Counted from the stretch's first letter, positions 9,037 through 17,962 are shown. The stretch is DNA of 64,000 nt from Erwinia sp039023475 (GCF_039023475.1 NZ_JBCHVB010000005.1:241805-305804), one strand, 5' to 3'. Translations and numbers: made by a program. The notes: generated by a model from the letters alone, not told the origin.

Positions 9037-9053
9037 GGCACCAGCATGGTGCA
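9037..9053. promoter_or_regulatory. NtrC-type binding site upstream of gltBD (proximal)
   Basis: GGCACCAGCATGGTGCA matches the NtrC consensus at every fixed position but the first. It lies about 165-190 bases upstream of the putative gltB promoter, in an intergenic region. Together with the distal site it suggests NtrC control of glutamate synthase, which is an inference from sequence. Confidence 0.55.
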
Positions 9054-9148
9054 GAGATTTGCCGCCTGCACTATAGTGAGACAGCTCACACTTCCCCGCC
9101 CCAGTGCCGCCAATCGATCGACATAAAAAACGCATTAAAATCATTTAT

Positions 9149-9161
9149 TATCAAAAGTTTA
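9149..9161 (+). promoter_or_regulatory. IHF consensus site upstream of gltBD
   Basis: TATCAAAAGTTTA fits the IHF consensus WATCAANNNNTTR exactly. IHF and Lrp are known regulators of gltBDF in E. coli, so a site just upstream of the putative promoter is sensible. Binding itself is inferred. Confidence 0.5.
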
Positions 9162-9201
9162 AGCTGTAAAAACAGGTCAAAAGCGGCGACACGAGGCCTG
9201 G

Positions 9202-9228
9202 TTGACCTGAGTACGCTTTCCCGATAAG
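9202..9228 (+). promoter_or_regulatory. putative gltBD sigma-70 promoter
   Basis: TTGACC at 9202-9207 and GATAAG at 9223-9228 are 15 bases apart, slightly short of the optimum, and precede a leader of more than 200 bases. The region down to the gltB start has no in-frame gene. This is the best -35/-10 pair I see before gltB, but the transcription start is not established. Confidence 0.35.
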
Positions 9229-9462
9229 TTGGAAATCCGCTGGAAGCTTTCTCGACGGGTCGTCTGACCGTCATACTTATGCAGTTATTGAGATTCCCTC
9301 TGAAGCAAGTCCTCAACGCTTGTGACACCGACGCTAACGGATAGAGATAGAGGGGCGACATTAAAGGTGAGCCTGGCTCGTAAAAACCTGTCGCCGTGCC
9401 CTTTCTACGTCTGCCCTTCGTCGGCGCAGGGAGTCCCGCAGAGCCTGGGGAGGTTCACTGAT

Positions 9463-12400
9463 ATGTTGTACGATAAATCCCTTGAAAAGGATAACTGTGG
9501 TTTCGGCCTGATCGCCCACATAGAAGGCGAACCTAGCCATAAGGTGGTGCGAACCGCTATCCACGCTTTGGCCCGCATGCAGCACCGTGGCGCGATCCTT
9601 GCTGACGGCAAGACCGGCGACGGCTGCGGCCTGTTATTGCAGAAGCCTGACCGGTTTTTCCGGGTAGTGGCCGCCGATTGTGGCTGGCGCCTGGCGAAAA
9701 ATTACGCCGTCGGCATGCTGTTCCTCAATCAGGATGACGAACTGGCTCGTGAAAGCCGTCGTATCGTGGAGGAAGAGGTCTTACGCGAAACGCTCTCCGT
9801 CGTGGGCTGGCGTGAAGTCCCGGTCAACCGGGAAGTGCTGGGCGAAATCGCGCTCTCCTCCATGCCGCGCATTGAGCAGCTGTTTATCAACGCGCCGGCT
9901 GGCTGGCGTCCGCGCGATATGGAGCGCCGCCTTTATATGGCGCGCCGCCGTATTGAGAAACGCATTGCCGATAAAGAGTTCTACGTTTGCAGCTTCTCAA
10001 ACCAGGTCAATATCTATAAAGGTCTCTGTATGCCGGCAGATTTGCCGCGCTTCTACCTGGATCTGGCCGACCTGCGTCTTGAGTCCGCCATCTGCCTGTT
10101 CCACCAGCGTTTCTCGACCAATACCGTACCACGCTGGCCGCTGGCGCAGCCTTTCCGCTATATGGCGCATAACGGTGAGATCAATACCATCGCCGGTAAC
10201 CGTCAATGGGCGAAAGCGCGCGCCTATAAATTCCGTACCCCGCTCATTCCCGATTTGCAGGATGCCGCGCCGTTCGTTAATGAGACCGGATCCGACTCCA
10301 GCTCAATGGACAATATGCTGGAGTTGTTCCTAAGCGGCGGCATGGACCTGATTCGCGCCATGCGTCTTCTGGTGCCGCCGGCCTGGCAGAACAATCCGGA
10401 TATGGATCCGGAGCTGCGCGACTTCTTTGACTTTAACTCCATGCATATGGAGCCGTGGGATGGTCCGGCAGGCATAGTGATGTCCGATGGCCGCTATGCG
10501 GCCTGTAATCTGGACCGTAACGGCCTGCGTCCGGCGCGCTACGTGATTACCACAGATAAGCTGATTACCTGCGCTTCTGAAGTGGGGATCTGGGATTATC
10601 AGCCGGATGAAGTGGTGGAGAAGGGCCGCGTAGGTCCCGGCGAGCTGATGGTGATTGATACCCGTGCAGGCCGTATTCTTCATTCAGCGGAAACCGATAA
10701 CGATCTGAAAAGCCGCCACCCTTATAAAGAGTGGATGGAGAAAAACGTCCGCCGCCTGGTGCCGTTCGAGAGTTTGCCGGACGATCAGGTTGGCAGCCGT
10801 GAAATGGATGACGATCTGCTGGCGACGTTCCAGAAACAGTTTGGCTACAGCAGCGAAGAGCTGGACGCCATTATTCGCGTTCTGGGTGAAAACGGTCAGG
10901 AAGCCGTGGGATCGATGGGCGATGATACGCCGTTCGCCGTGCTTTCCAGCCGCCCGCGCATCATTTACGACTATTTCCGCCAGCAGTTCGCTCAGGTGAC
11001 GAACCCGCCTATCGATCCGCTGCGTGAAGCGCATGTTATGTCGCTGGCTACCAGTATCGGTCGCGAAATGAATGTCTTCTGCGAAGCGGAAGGTCAGGCG
11101 CACCGTCTGAGCTTTAAATCCCCTATTCTGCTCTATTCAGACTTCAAACAGCTGACCTCGCAGGATGAAGAGTTTTATCGTGCGGATACGCTCGACTGTA
11201 CTTTCGATCCAGCTGAAAGCTCGCTGGAAGCGACTATCCTGGCGCTGTGCGATCGTGCTGAAGCGCTGGTTAAAGAGGGCACCGTTTTACTGGTTCTCTC
11301 TGACCGCGGCATCACTGAAAAACGCCTGCCTGTCCCCGTGCCTATGGTGGTTGGCGCCGTTCAGACTCGCCTGGTCGATAAAAACCTGCGCTGCGATGCC
11401 AACATCATTGTTGAAACCGCCAGCGCCCGCGATCCGCACCACTTTGCCGTTTTGCTGGGCTTTGGCGCCACGGCGATTTATCCCTATCTGGCCTATGAGT
11501 CACTGGCAAAAATGGCCGACAGCGGCGTGATCGAGAAAGATTACCGTACCCTGATGCTGAACTACCGTAACGGCATCAATAAGGGCCTTTACAAGATCAT
11601 GTCCAAAATGGGCATTTCGACCATCGCGTCCTACCGCTGTTCGAAGCTGTTCGAAGCCGTTGGTCTGCATCGCGACGTCTCCGGGCTCTGCTTCCAGGGC
11701 GTGGTCAGCCGCATCGGTGGCGCTACCTTTACCGATTTCCAGCAGGACCTGCTGAATCTGGCAAAACGCGCCTGGCTTCAGCGTAAGCCGCTCGATCAGG
11801 GCGGATTACTGAAGTATGTGCACGGCGGCGAATATCACGCCTATAACCCTGATGTGGTCGCGACGCTGCAAAAAGCGGTACAAAGCGGAGACTACGGCGA
11901 TTATCAGCACTACGCGAAGCTGGTGAACGAGCGTCCCGTTGCGGCCCTGCGCGATTTGCTGGCGATAACCTCTGCCAGCAGCACCGCCATTAATCTCGAC
12001 GATGTGGAGCCCGCCAGCGAGCTGTATAAGCGGTTTGATACCGCAGCCATGTCCATTGGCGCACTCAGCCCGGAAGCGCATGAATCGCTGGCCGAGGCGA
12101 TGAATGGCCTGGGCGGCTTCTCTAACTCCGGGGAAGGCGGCGAAGATCCGGCGCGCTACGGGACCAATAAAGTGTCCCGCATCAAACAGGTGGCGTCAGG
12201 CCGCTTCGGCGTAACGCCGGCCTATCTGGTCAATGCGGACGTTATTCAGATTAAAGTGGCCCAGGGAGCCAAACCGGGCGAAGGCGGCCAGCTGCCGGGC
12301 GATAAGGTGACGCCTTATATCGCGAAGCTGCGCTATTCCGTACCTGGCGTAACGCTTATTTCCCCACCGCCGCACCACGATATCTACTCTATCGAGGATC

Positions 12401-13923
12401 TGGCACAGCTGATTTTCGATCTGAAGCAGGTGAACCCGAAGGCGATGATTTCGGTGAAGCTGGTTTCCGAGCCGGGCGTGGGCACCATCGCGACCGGCGT
12501 TGCTAAAGCCTATGCGGATCTGATCACCATCGCTGGCTATGATGGCGGCACCGGTGCCAGCCCGCTAAGCTCGGTGAAATATGCGGGCTGTCCGTGGGAG
12601 CTGGGCCTGGTGGAAACCCAGCAGGCGCTGGTGGCTAACGGCCTGCGCCATAAAATCCGCCTGCAGGTGGACGGTGGCCTGAAAACTGGCCGTGACATCA
12701 TCAAGGCCGCGATCCTCGGCGCGGAAAGCTTCGGTTTCGGCACCGGCCCGATGGTGGCGCTGGGCTGTAAATATCTGCGAATTTGTCACCTGAACAACTG
12801 CGCAACGGGTGTGGCAACGCAGGATGAGAAGCTGCGTAAAAACCACTATCACGGTCTGCCCTACCGCGTGACGAACTACTTTGAGTTTATCGCCCGTGAA
12901 ACGCGTGAAATTATGGCTGAACTGGGCGTTAAGCGTCTGGTGGATCTGATTGGCCGTACCGATCTGTTGAACGAACTGGAAGGCTTCACCGCCAAACAGC
13001 AGAGTCTGGATCTCTCCGCGCTGCTGCAAACGGCAGACCCGATGGCAGGCAAAGCCGTCTACTGCACCGAGAGCAATCCGCCATTTGACAACGGATTGCT
13101 GAATAAGGCGCTGTATGACCAGGCGATGCCTTTTGTGGAAGCGAAGCAGAGCAAGACGTTCTGGTTTGATATTCGTAACACCGATCGTTCCGTAGGCGCG
13201 ACGCTCTCCGGCGCTATTGCGCTGAAGCACGGCGATCAGGGACTGGCTTCCGATCCAATCCGTGCGCACTTCAGCGGGACTGCCGGGCAGAGCTTTGGCG
13301 TCTGGAACGCTGGCGGCGTGGAGCTGACCCTGACCGGCGATGCCAACGACTATGTAGGCAAAGGCATGGCCGGCGGTTTACTGGCCGTTCGTCCGCCGGT
13401 AGGTTCAGCGTTCCGCAGCCATGAAGCGACCATTATCGGCAACACCTGCCTGTACGGCGCAACCGGCGGTAAGCTGTTTGCCGCAGGCCGTGCCGGTGAG
13501 CGCTTCGCCGTACGTAACTCCGGCGCCATTACCGTCGTTGAAGGCATCGGTGATAACGGCTGTGAGTATATGACGGGCGGTATCGTCTGCGTGCTGGGCC
13601 GTACTGGCGTCAATTTCGGCGCAGGTATGACCGGTGGTTTTGCCTACGTGCTGGATGAAGATGGCGAGTTCCGCAAACGCGTCAATTCAGAGCTGGTGGA
13701 AGTCCTGAGCGTGGACGATCTGGCGATACACGAAGAGCATCTGCGTGGTCTGATTACCGAACACGTCCACCATACTGGTTCTTCACGCGGTGAAGAGATC
13801 CTGGCGAACTGGCCAGCCTGGTCCGCCAGGTTCTCGCTGGTTAAACCGAAATCCAGCGATGTGAAGGCATTGTTGGGTCACCGTAGTCGTTCCGCAGCCG
13901 AGCTGCGGGTGCAGGCGCAGTAA
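9463..13923 (+). CDS. gltB: glutamate synthase (NADPH) large subunit
   Basis: GltB takes the amide nitrogen of glutamine, channels ammonia to 2-oxoglutarate and makes glutamate with electrons from GltD. The ATG at 9463 follows GGGGAGG (9447-9453) and gives MLYDKSLEKDNCGFG, 1486 residues as in E. coli; the frame is open 47 codons further upstream. Cys12 becomes the N-terminal nucleophile of the glutaminase domain after propeptide removal. The central FMN domain carries the 3Fe-4S ligands CKYLRICHLNNC, and the C-terminal beta-helix has repeated GG-rich blades. gltD follows after nine bases. Confidence 0.98.
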   Translation: MLYDKSLEKDNCGFGLIAHIEGEPSHKVVRTAIHALARMQHRGAILADGKTGDGCGLLLQKPDRFFRVVAADCGWRLAKNYAVGMLFLNQDDELARESRRIVEEEVLRETLSVVGWREVPVNREVLGEIALSSMPRIEQLFINAPAGWRPRDMERRLYMARRRIEKRIADKEFYVCSFSNQVNIYKGLCMPADLPRFYLDLADLRLESAICLFHQRFSTNTVPRWPLAQPFRYMAHNGEINTIAGNRQWAKARAYKFRTPLIPDLQDAAPFVNETGSDSSSMDNMLELFLSGGMDLIRAMRLLVPPAWQNNPDMDPELRDFFDFNSMHMEPWDGPAGIVMSDGRYAACNLDRNGLRPARYVITTDKLITCASEVGIWDYQPDEVVEKGRVGPGELMVIDTRAGRILHSAETDNDLKSRHPYKEWMEKNVRRLVPFESLPDDQVGSREMDDDLLATFQKQFGYSSEELDAIIRVLGENGQEAVGSMGDDTPFAVLSSRPRIIYDYFRQQFAQVTNPPIDPLREAHVMSLATSIGREMNVFCEAEGQAHRLSFKSPILLYSDFKQLTSQDEEFYRADTLDCTFDPAESSLEATILALCDRAEALVKEGTVLLVLSDRGITEKRLPVPVPMVVGAVQTRLVDKNLRCDANIIVETASARDPHHFAVLLGFGATAIYPYLAYESLAKMADSGVIEKDYRTLMLNYRNGINKGLYKIMSKMGISTIASYRCSKLFEAVGLHRDVSGLCFQGVVSRIGGATFTDFQQDLLNLAKRAWLQRKPLDQGGLLKYVHGGEYHAYNPDVVATLQKAVQSGDYGDYQHYAKLVNERPVAALRDLLAITSASSTAINLDDVEPASELYKRFDTAAMSIGALSPEAHESLAEAMNGLGGFSNSGEGGEDPARYGTNKVSRIKQVASGRFGVTPAYLVNADVIQIKVAQGAKPGEGGQLPGDKVTPYIAKLRYSVPGVTLISPPPHHDIYSIEDLAQLIFDLKQVNPKAMISVKLVSEPGVGTIATGVAKAYADLITIAGYDGGTGASPLSSVKYAGCPWELGLVETQQALVANGLRHKIRLQVDGGLKTGRDIIKAAILGAESFGFGTGPMVALGCKYLRICHLNNCATGVATQDEKLRKNHYHGLPYRVTNYFEFIARETREIMAELGVKRLVDLIGRTDLLNELEGFTAKQQSLDLSALLQTADPMAGKAVYCTESNPPFDNGLLNKALYDQAMPFVEAKQSKTFWFDIRNTDRSVGATLSGAIALKHGDQGLASDPIRAHFSGTAGQSFGVWNAGGVELTLTGDANDYVGKGMAGGLLAVRPPVGSAFRSHEATIIGNTCLYGATGGKLFAAGRAGERFAVRNSGAITVVEGIGDNGCEYMTGGIVCVLGRTGVNFGAGMTGGFAYVLDEDGEFRKRVNSELVEVLSVDDLAIHEEHLRGLITEHVHHTGSSRGEEILANWPAWSARFSLVKPKSSDVKALLGHRSRSAAELRVQAQ

Positions 13924-13932
13924 GAGGTCACG

Positions 13933-15351
13933 ATGAGTCAAAACGTTTATCAATTTATCGACTTGCAGCGCGTCGATCCGCCGAAGAAGCCGCTAAAAAT
14001 CCGCAAAATTGAGTTTGTGGAGATTTACGAGCCGTTCTCTGAAAGCCAGGCGCAGGCGCAGGCCGATCGCTGTCTTTCCTGCGGTAACCCGTACTGCGAG
14101 TGGAAGTGCCCGGTGCATAACTACATCCCGGACTGGCTGAAACTGGCGAACGAAGGGCGCATTATCGAAGCGGCCGAACTCTCTCACCAGACCAACAGCC
14201 TGCCGGAAGTGTGCGGACGCGTCTGCCCTCAGGATCGCCTGTGTGAAGGCTCCTGTACGCTGAATGATGAGTTCGGCGCGGTGACTATCGGCAATATAGA
14301 GCGCTATATCAACGATAAAGCGCTGGAGATGGGCTGGAAGCCGAACCTGGACGGCGTTAAGCCAACCGGTAAGCGTGTGGCGATCATCGGCGCCGGTCCG
14401 GCTGGCCTGGCCTGTGCTGATGTCCTGACACGTAACGGCGTAAAGGCCGTGGTTTACGATCGTCATCCTGAGATCGGCGGCCTGCTCACTTTTGGCATCC
14501 CCGCCTTCAAGCTGGAAAAATCGGTCATGACTAAACGTCGTGAGATTTTCAGCGGCATGGGCGTGGAGTTTAATCTGAATACGGAAGTAGGCCGCGACAT
14601 CCAGATGAGCGACCTGCTGACGCAGTTTGACGCGGTCTTCCTGGGCGTCGGCACCTATCAGTCGATGAAGGGCGGGCTGGAAAATGAGGAAGCACCGGGC
14701 GTCTTCGATGCGCTGCCGTTCCTGATTGCCAACACCAAGCAGACGATGGGCTTCCCGGATTCCGCTGAAGAACCTTACATTACCATGAACGCAAAACGCG
14801 TGGTGGTACTGGGCGGCGGCGATACCGCTATGGACTGTGTGCGGACCTCCATCCGCCAGGGCGCAACGCACGTCACCTGTGCCTACCGTCGTGATGAAGA
14901 GAACATGCCAGGCTCACGCCGCGAAGTAAAAAATGCCCGTGAAGAAGGGGTGGAATTTCAGTTCAACGTTCAGCCGCTGGGCATTGAAATCAACGGTAAC
15001 GGCCGGGTCAGCGGCGTCAAAATGGCCCGTACCGAAATGGGCCAGCCGGACGCCAACGGTCGCCGCCGCGCCGAAATCGTCCCGGGTTCGGAGCACGTTG
15101 TGCCGGCAGATGCGGTGGTGATGGCCTTTGGCTTCCGTCCGCATCAGATGTCATGGCTGGAGCAGCATAGCGTTGAGCTGGACGCTCAGGGGCGCATCAT
15201 CGCTCCTGAAGGAAGCGAGAAGCCTTTCCAGACCAGCAACCCGCAAATCTTTGCCGGGGGTGATGTGGTGCGTGGTTCCGACCTGGTGGTCACGGCGATT
15301 GCCGAAGGCCGTAAAGCCGCTGAGGGGATTATGGACTGGCTGGAAGTGTAA
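13933..15351 (+). CDS. gltD: glutamate synthase (NADPH) small subunit
   Basis: GltD oxidises NADPH through FAD and passes electrons through 4Fe-4S clusters to GltB. The 472-residue protein has N-terminal cysteine clusters CLSCGNPYCEWKCP and CGRVCPQDRLCEGSC. Two dinucleotide-binding folds follow: IIGAGPAGLACADVL near residue 150 and VVVLGGGDTAMDC near 290. The C-terminal FAD motif is IFAGGDVVRGSDLVV. It is the distal gene of gltBD; gltF, found next in E. coli, is absent, and a strong terminator follows at once. Confidence 0.98.
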   Translation: MSQNVYQFIDLQRVDPPKKPLKIRKIEFVEIYEPFSESQAQAQADRCLSCGNPYCEWKCPVHNYIPDWLKLANEGRIIEAAELSHQTNSLPEVCGRVCPQDRLCEGSCTLNDEFGAVTIGNIERYINDKALEMGWKPNLDGVKPTGKRVAIIGAGPAGLACADVLTRNGVKAVVYDRHPEIGGLLTFGIPAFKLEKSVMTKRREIFSGMGVEFNLNTEVGRDIQMSDLLTQFDAVFLGVGTYQSMKGGLENEEAPGVFDALPFLIANTKQTMGFPDSAEEPYITMNAKRVVVLGGGDTAMDCVRTSIRQGATHVTCAYRRDEENMPGSRREVKNAREEGVEFQFNVQPLGIEINGNGRVSGVKMARTEMGQPDANGRRRAEIVPGSEHVVPADAVVMAFGFRPHQMSWLEQHSVELDAQGRIIAPEGSEKPFQTSNPQIFAGGDVVRGSDLVVTAIAEGRKAAEGIMDWLEV

Positions 15352-15374
15352 CGCCGCTCCCCGATCCCCTTCAG

Positions 15375-15402
15375 GCCCGCCGCATAAGGCGGGCTTTTTT
15401 TT
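15375..15402 (+). terminator. gltBD intrinsic terminator
   Basis: GCCCGCC (15375-15381) pairs with GGCGGGC (15388-15394) around a six-base loop and is followed by eight T residues. It ends just before the convergent norR stop codon. Confidence 0.9.
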
Positions 15403-15403
15403 G

Positions 15404-16924
15404 CTATTTTAACCCCAGCCTGCCCGCAAGCCGGTGCAGGTTACCGGGGTCCATCTCCAGTTTCCTCGCACAGGCAGCCCACTTTCCTTCACTCGCCTGT
15501 AGCGCCTGGCGAATATAGCGTCGTTGAAATTCATCCGTTGCATCACGCAGGCTTTGTGAAGAAAACGCCACTTCCGCTACCGGTTCTGCTGACGCTGCGC
15601 CCGCCTGGGCTGGAAAAAAGTGGGAGGGCAGCAGAATGACCTCCGCGCCGCCAGCTTCAGCCTGAGCGATAATCGTGGCGCGATAGATACTGTGCTCCAG
15701 TTCGCGAATATTGCCCGGCCACTCCGCTTTACTGAGAACCGCCCGGGCCGCCCCGCTGAGCGCAAGATGACGAAGACCGAACTTTTTCCGGCATTTCTCG
15801 CAGAAATAGCCAGCCAGCAGCACAATATCATCGCCCCGCTCCCGCAGCGGCGGTACGTGGAGCGGGAATACGCTGAGCCGGTGGAAAAGATCGGTACGGA
15901 AGCGTCCTTCCGCCGAAGCCTGCCGGAGATCCTGATTGGTGGCTGCCAGAATACGGACATCCACTTTCAGGGGACGATCTTCCCCCACGCGCTGCAGATC
16001 GCCATATTGCAGGACGCGCAGCAGTTTTGCCTGAAGTGACAGTGGAAGTTCGCCGATTTCATCCAGAAAGAGCGTGCCGTTATTCGCCATTTCAAACTTA
16101 CCGGTACGGTCATGTATTGCGCCGGTAAAGGCGCCTTTTACGTGGCCGAACAGCTCGCTTTCCGCCACCGATTCCGGCAGCGCCGCGCAGTTCAGATAGA
16201 TCAGCGGCTGCGTGCTGCGGGCCGATTGCTGATGCAGCGCACGCGCGACCAGTTCCTTACCGACGCCCGTTTCGCCGGTGATCAGTACGTTAAGATCGGT
16301 CGCGGCAACGATCCCGATCTCTTTTTTCAGCTGCATCATCGCTGGCGACGATCCGATCATCTCATCGGTATCGATCTCCTTCACCTCCTCCGCCGCCCGG
16401 GAAAAGCCTCCCACCCCGGGTTTTTCAAGCTGCTCCAGCAGCAAAGCGTTGCTGAGCGCGCCGGAAACCAGCGCAGCCACCACCCGCAGCTCTTCATCAC
16501 TGTAGGCATCAAACTGCGTGGCATTCATGCCATCCAGCGTCAGCGCCCCTATCAGGGTCTGACCGGAAAAGAGCGGTAAACCAACGCAGGCGTGAACATG
16601 CAGCTCCTGATGCTCCGGAATCAAGCCGTCATAGGGATCGGGAAGGTCACTCTCCGCCGGGAAACGCACCACGTCCCCCGCCCGGGCAATGGCCTCAAGC
16701 CGCGGATGAGCCTCCAGCTGGAAGCGCCGTCCCATGACGTCAGGCGCAAGGCCCGCCGTCGCCACCGGCCGGAACTGATGCGCTTCGTAGCATAAAAGCG
16801 CCGTCGCATCGCAGTCGAGAAGATGATGAATACTACTGATTATGCGGCTGAACCGGTCTGGTCTGGAGAGGCTGACTTGTATATCGACCGCGATATCAGC
16901 AAGGCTGTTTACAGAGAGGGTCAT
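15404..16924 (-). CDS. norR: nitric oxide-responsive sigma-54 activator NorR
   Basis: NorR senses nitric oxide at a mononuclear non-haem iron and then activates sigma-54 promoters. The 506 residues comprise an N-terminal GAF sensor, an AAA+ domain and a Fis-type helix-turn-helix. All six residues implicated in iron binding and NO sensing in E. coli are present at the same numbers: Arg75, Arg81, Asp96, Asp99, Cys113 and Asp131. Walker A is GETGVGKE (217-224) and the sigma-54 contact loop GAFTGA is at 264-269. The usual norVW neighbours are missing; a tehB-like gene is divergent. A GT-N7-AC site overlaps the region just before its start codon, suggesting autocontrol. Confidence 0.95.
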   Translation of the reverse strand: MTLSVNSLADIAVDIQVSLSRPDRFSRIISSIHHLLDCDATALLCYEAHQFRPVATAGLAPDVMGRRFQLEAHPRLEAIARAGDVVRFPAESDLPDPYDGLIPEHQELHVHACVGLPLFSGQTLIGALTLDGMNATQFDAYSDEELRVVAALVSGALSNALLLEQLEKPGVGGFSRAAEEVKEIDTDEMIGSSPAMMQLKKEIGIVAATDLNVLITGETGVGKELVARALHQQSARSTQPLIYLNCAALPESVAESELFGHVKGAFTGAIHDRTGKFEMANNGTLFLDEIGELPLSLQAKLLRVLQYGDLQRVGEDRPLKVDVRILAATNQDLRQASAEGRFRTDLFHRLSVFPLHVPPLRERGDDIVLLAGYFCEKCRKKFGLRHLALSGAARAVLSKAEWPGNIRELEHSIYRATIIAQAEAGGAEVILLPSHFFPAQAGAASAEPVAEVAFSSQSLRDATDEFQRRYIRQALQASEGKWAACARKLEMDPGNLHRLAGRLGLK

Positions 16925-16927
16925 CGT

Positions 16928-16938
16928 GTCTTTTTCAC
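16928..16938. promoter_or_regulatory. NorR-type site 1 (GT-N7-AC)
   Basis: GTCTTTTTCAC has the GT-N7-AC form reported for NorR enhancer sites. Its complement, GTGAAAAAGAC, closely resembles site 2. It lies four bases from the norR start codon, over the norR ribosome-binding region. Confidence 0.6.
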
Positions 16939-16946
16939 ATTGGATT

Positions 16947-16957
16947 GTTAAAAAGAC
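16947..16957. promoter_or_regulatory. NorR-type site 2 (GT-N7-AC)
   Basis: GTTAAAAAGAC has the GT-N7-AC form and differs at one position from the complement of site 1. It lies about 100 bases upstream of the predicted tehB transcription start, within enhancer range. Confidence 0.6.
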
Positions 16958-16971
16958 AATAGCTGGTCGCT

Positions 16972-16982
16972 GTCCTGTTCAC
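16972..16982. promoter_or_regulatory. NorR-type site 3 (GT-N7-AC)
   Basis: GTCCTGTTCAC has the GT-N7-AC form; its complement GTGAACAGGAC resembles sites 1 and 2. With these it forms a three-site array like the one NorR needs at norVW in E. coli. Confidence 0.6.
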
Positions 16983-17024
16983 AACATTTAAAATAATAAC
17001 AATATATATCAATAAGTTACTTTC

Positions 17025-17040
17025 TGGCACGGAAGCTGCA
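17025..17040 (+). promoter_or_regulatory. sigma-54 promoter of tehB
   Basis: TGGCACGGAAGCTGCA matches the -24/-12 consensus TGGCACG-N4-TTGCW with one mismatch, and the GG and GC dinucleotides are exactly ten bases apart. It reads rightward into tehB with a predicted start near 17051. The three GT-N7-AC sites lie upstream. Confidence 0.8.
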
Positions 17041-17098
17041 CTACAGGCATAACTCTTATAAATTGCGAACCCGCCACAGAATGAATGCCGGAGAAAAT

Positions 17099-17962
17099 AT
17101 GTCAGAACTCATTTGCTACAAAACGCTGCCCGTCTGGCACAAAGAAACGCTGCCAGCCGATTTTCAGAAGCAGCATAACACCCGGGAGGGCTGCTGGGCG
17201 CAGCTCTCAATCCTGCGCGGCTCGCTCAATTTCTCGCTAATGACCGCTAGCGGCGAGATCACAGACACTTTTACTTTTACGCCTGACAATCAGCCGCCCC
17301 GCATCGCTCCTCAGCAGTGGCACCGCATCGACAGCGTCAGTGAAGATATCGAATGCCAGATAGCGTTCTACTGCTCTGAGGAGCGGTACTACAGCCAGAA
17401 ATATCAGTTAACGCCTCCGCACTCGGAGGTCCTCGAGGCCGCCGGGAAAATGAAGCCGGGCCGGGTACTCGATCTCGGATGCGGCAATGGCCGGAATGTT
17501 CTCTATCTTAATCAGAAAGGGTTTGTCGTCGAAGGCTGGGACAAAAGCGAAGAGAGCCTGCGTCAGCTTCAGGGCGTGATTGCGGCAGAAAAGCGGGAAA
17601 ATATCACGCTTGCCCGGCGAGACCTTAATCAGGTTACGATCGCCGGACAGTATGATTTTATTCTTTCCACTGTGGTTATGATGTTCCTGCAGCCGGAAAC
17701 GATACCCACGCTGATCGAACAGATGCAGAGCGCAACGCTGCCAGGAGGCTATAACCTGATTGTGGCCGCAATGGACACGTCCGATTATCCCTGCCCTTTG
17801 CCCTTCCCATTTACGTTTCGTCCGGGTGAGCTTCTGGAAAAATACGCCAGCTGGGACATCGTTAAATATAATGAAAATCCAGGCGCGCTGCATAAAGTAG
17901 ATGCACAGGGTAATCCGATAAAGTTGCGCTTTGTCACGCTGCTGGCGAAGAGAAAGGCCTGA
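17099..17962 (+). CDS. tehB: TehB-like SAM-dependent methyltransferase, candidate NorR target
   Basis: This 287-residue protein matches full-length TehB of the Haemophilus type. An N-terminal cupin-like domain (about 1-95, with PQQWHRI near 71-77) precedes a class I methyltransferase domain with motif I VLDLGCGNGRN at 123-133. TehB detoxifies tellurite by SAM-dependent methylation, and Haemophilus TehB is also linked to oxidant resistance. The ATG at 17099 has GGAG six bases upstream; an ATG at 17063 would add 12 unconserved residues. No tehA is adjacent. The gene is divergent from norR behind a -24/-12 promoter, predicting induction by nitric oxide. Its true substrate in this setting is unknown. 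Confidence 0.88.
   Translation: MSELICYKTLPVWHKETLPADFQKQHNTREGCWAQLSILRGSLNFSLMTASGEITDTFTFTPDNQPPRIAPQQWHRIDSVSEDIECQIAFYCSEERYYSQKYQLTPPHSEVLEAAGKMKPGRVLDLGCGNGRNVLYLNQKGFVVEGWDKSEESLRQLQGVIAAEKRENITLARRDLNQVTIAGQYDFILSTVVMMFLQPETIPTLIEQMQSATLPGGYNLIVAAMDTSDYPCPLPFPFTFRPGELLEKYASWDIVKYNENPGALHKVDAQGNPIKLRFVTLLAKRKA

Larger units (their letters stand above)
8549..9462. other. arcB-gltB regulatory region (yhcC absent)
   Basis: This 914-base stretch has no supportable gene; yhcC, which stands before gltB in E. coli, is missing. It begins with the arcB promoter region (minus strand). It contains two NtrC-type palindromes (8626-8642 and 9037-9053), an exact match to the IHF consensus (9149-9161) and a promoter-like TTGACC...GATAAG pair (9202-9228). 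A long leader to gltB follows. I found no convincing -24/-12 element next to the NtrC sites. Confidence 0.55.

Noticed and set aside
9322..9462. N-terminal extension of gltB to the ATG at 9322
   Set aside because: The added residues are not conserved, and GGGGAGG at 9447-9453 clearly serves the ATG at 9463, which places the mature Cys correctly.
12565..13269. 234-codon open frame on the minus strand
   Set aside because: It lies entirely within gltB and resembles no known protein; GC-rich genes often give such frames.
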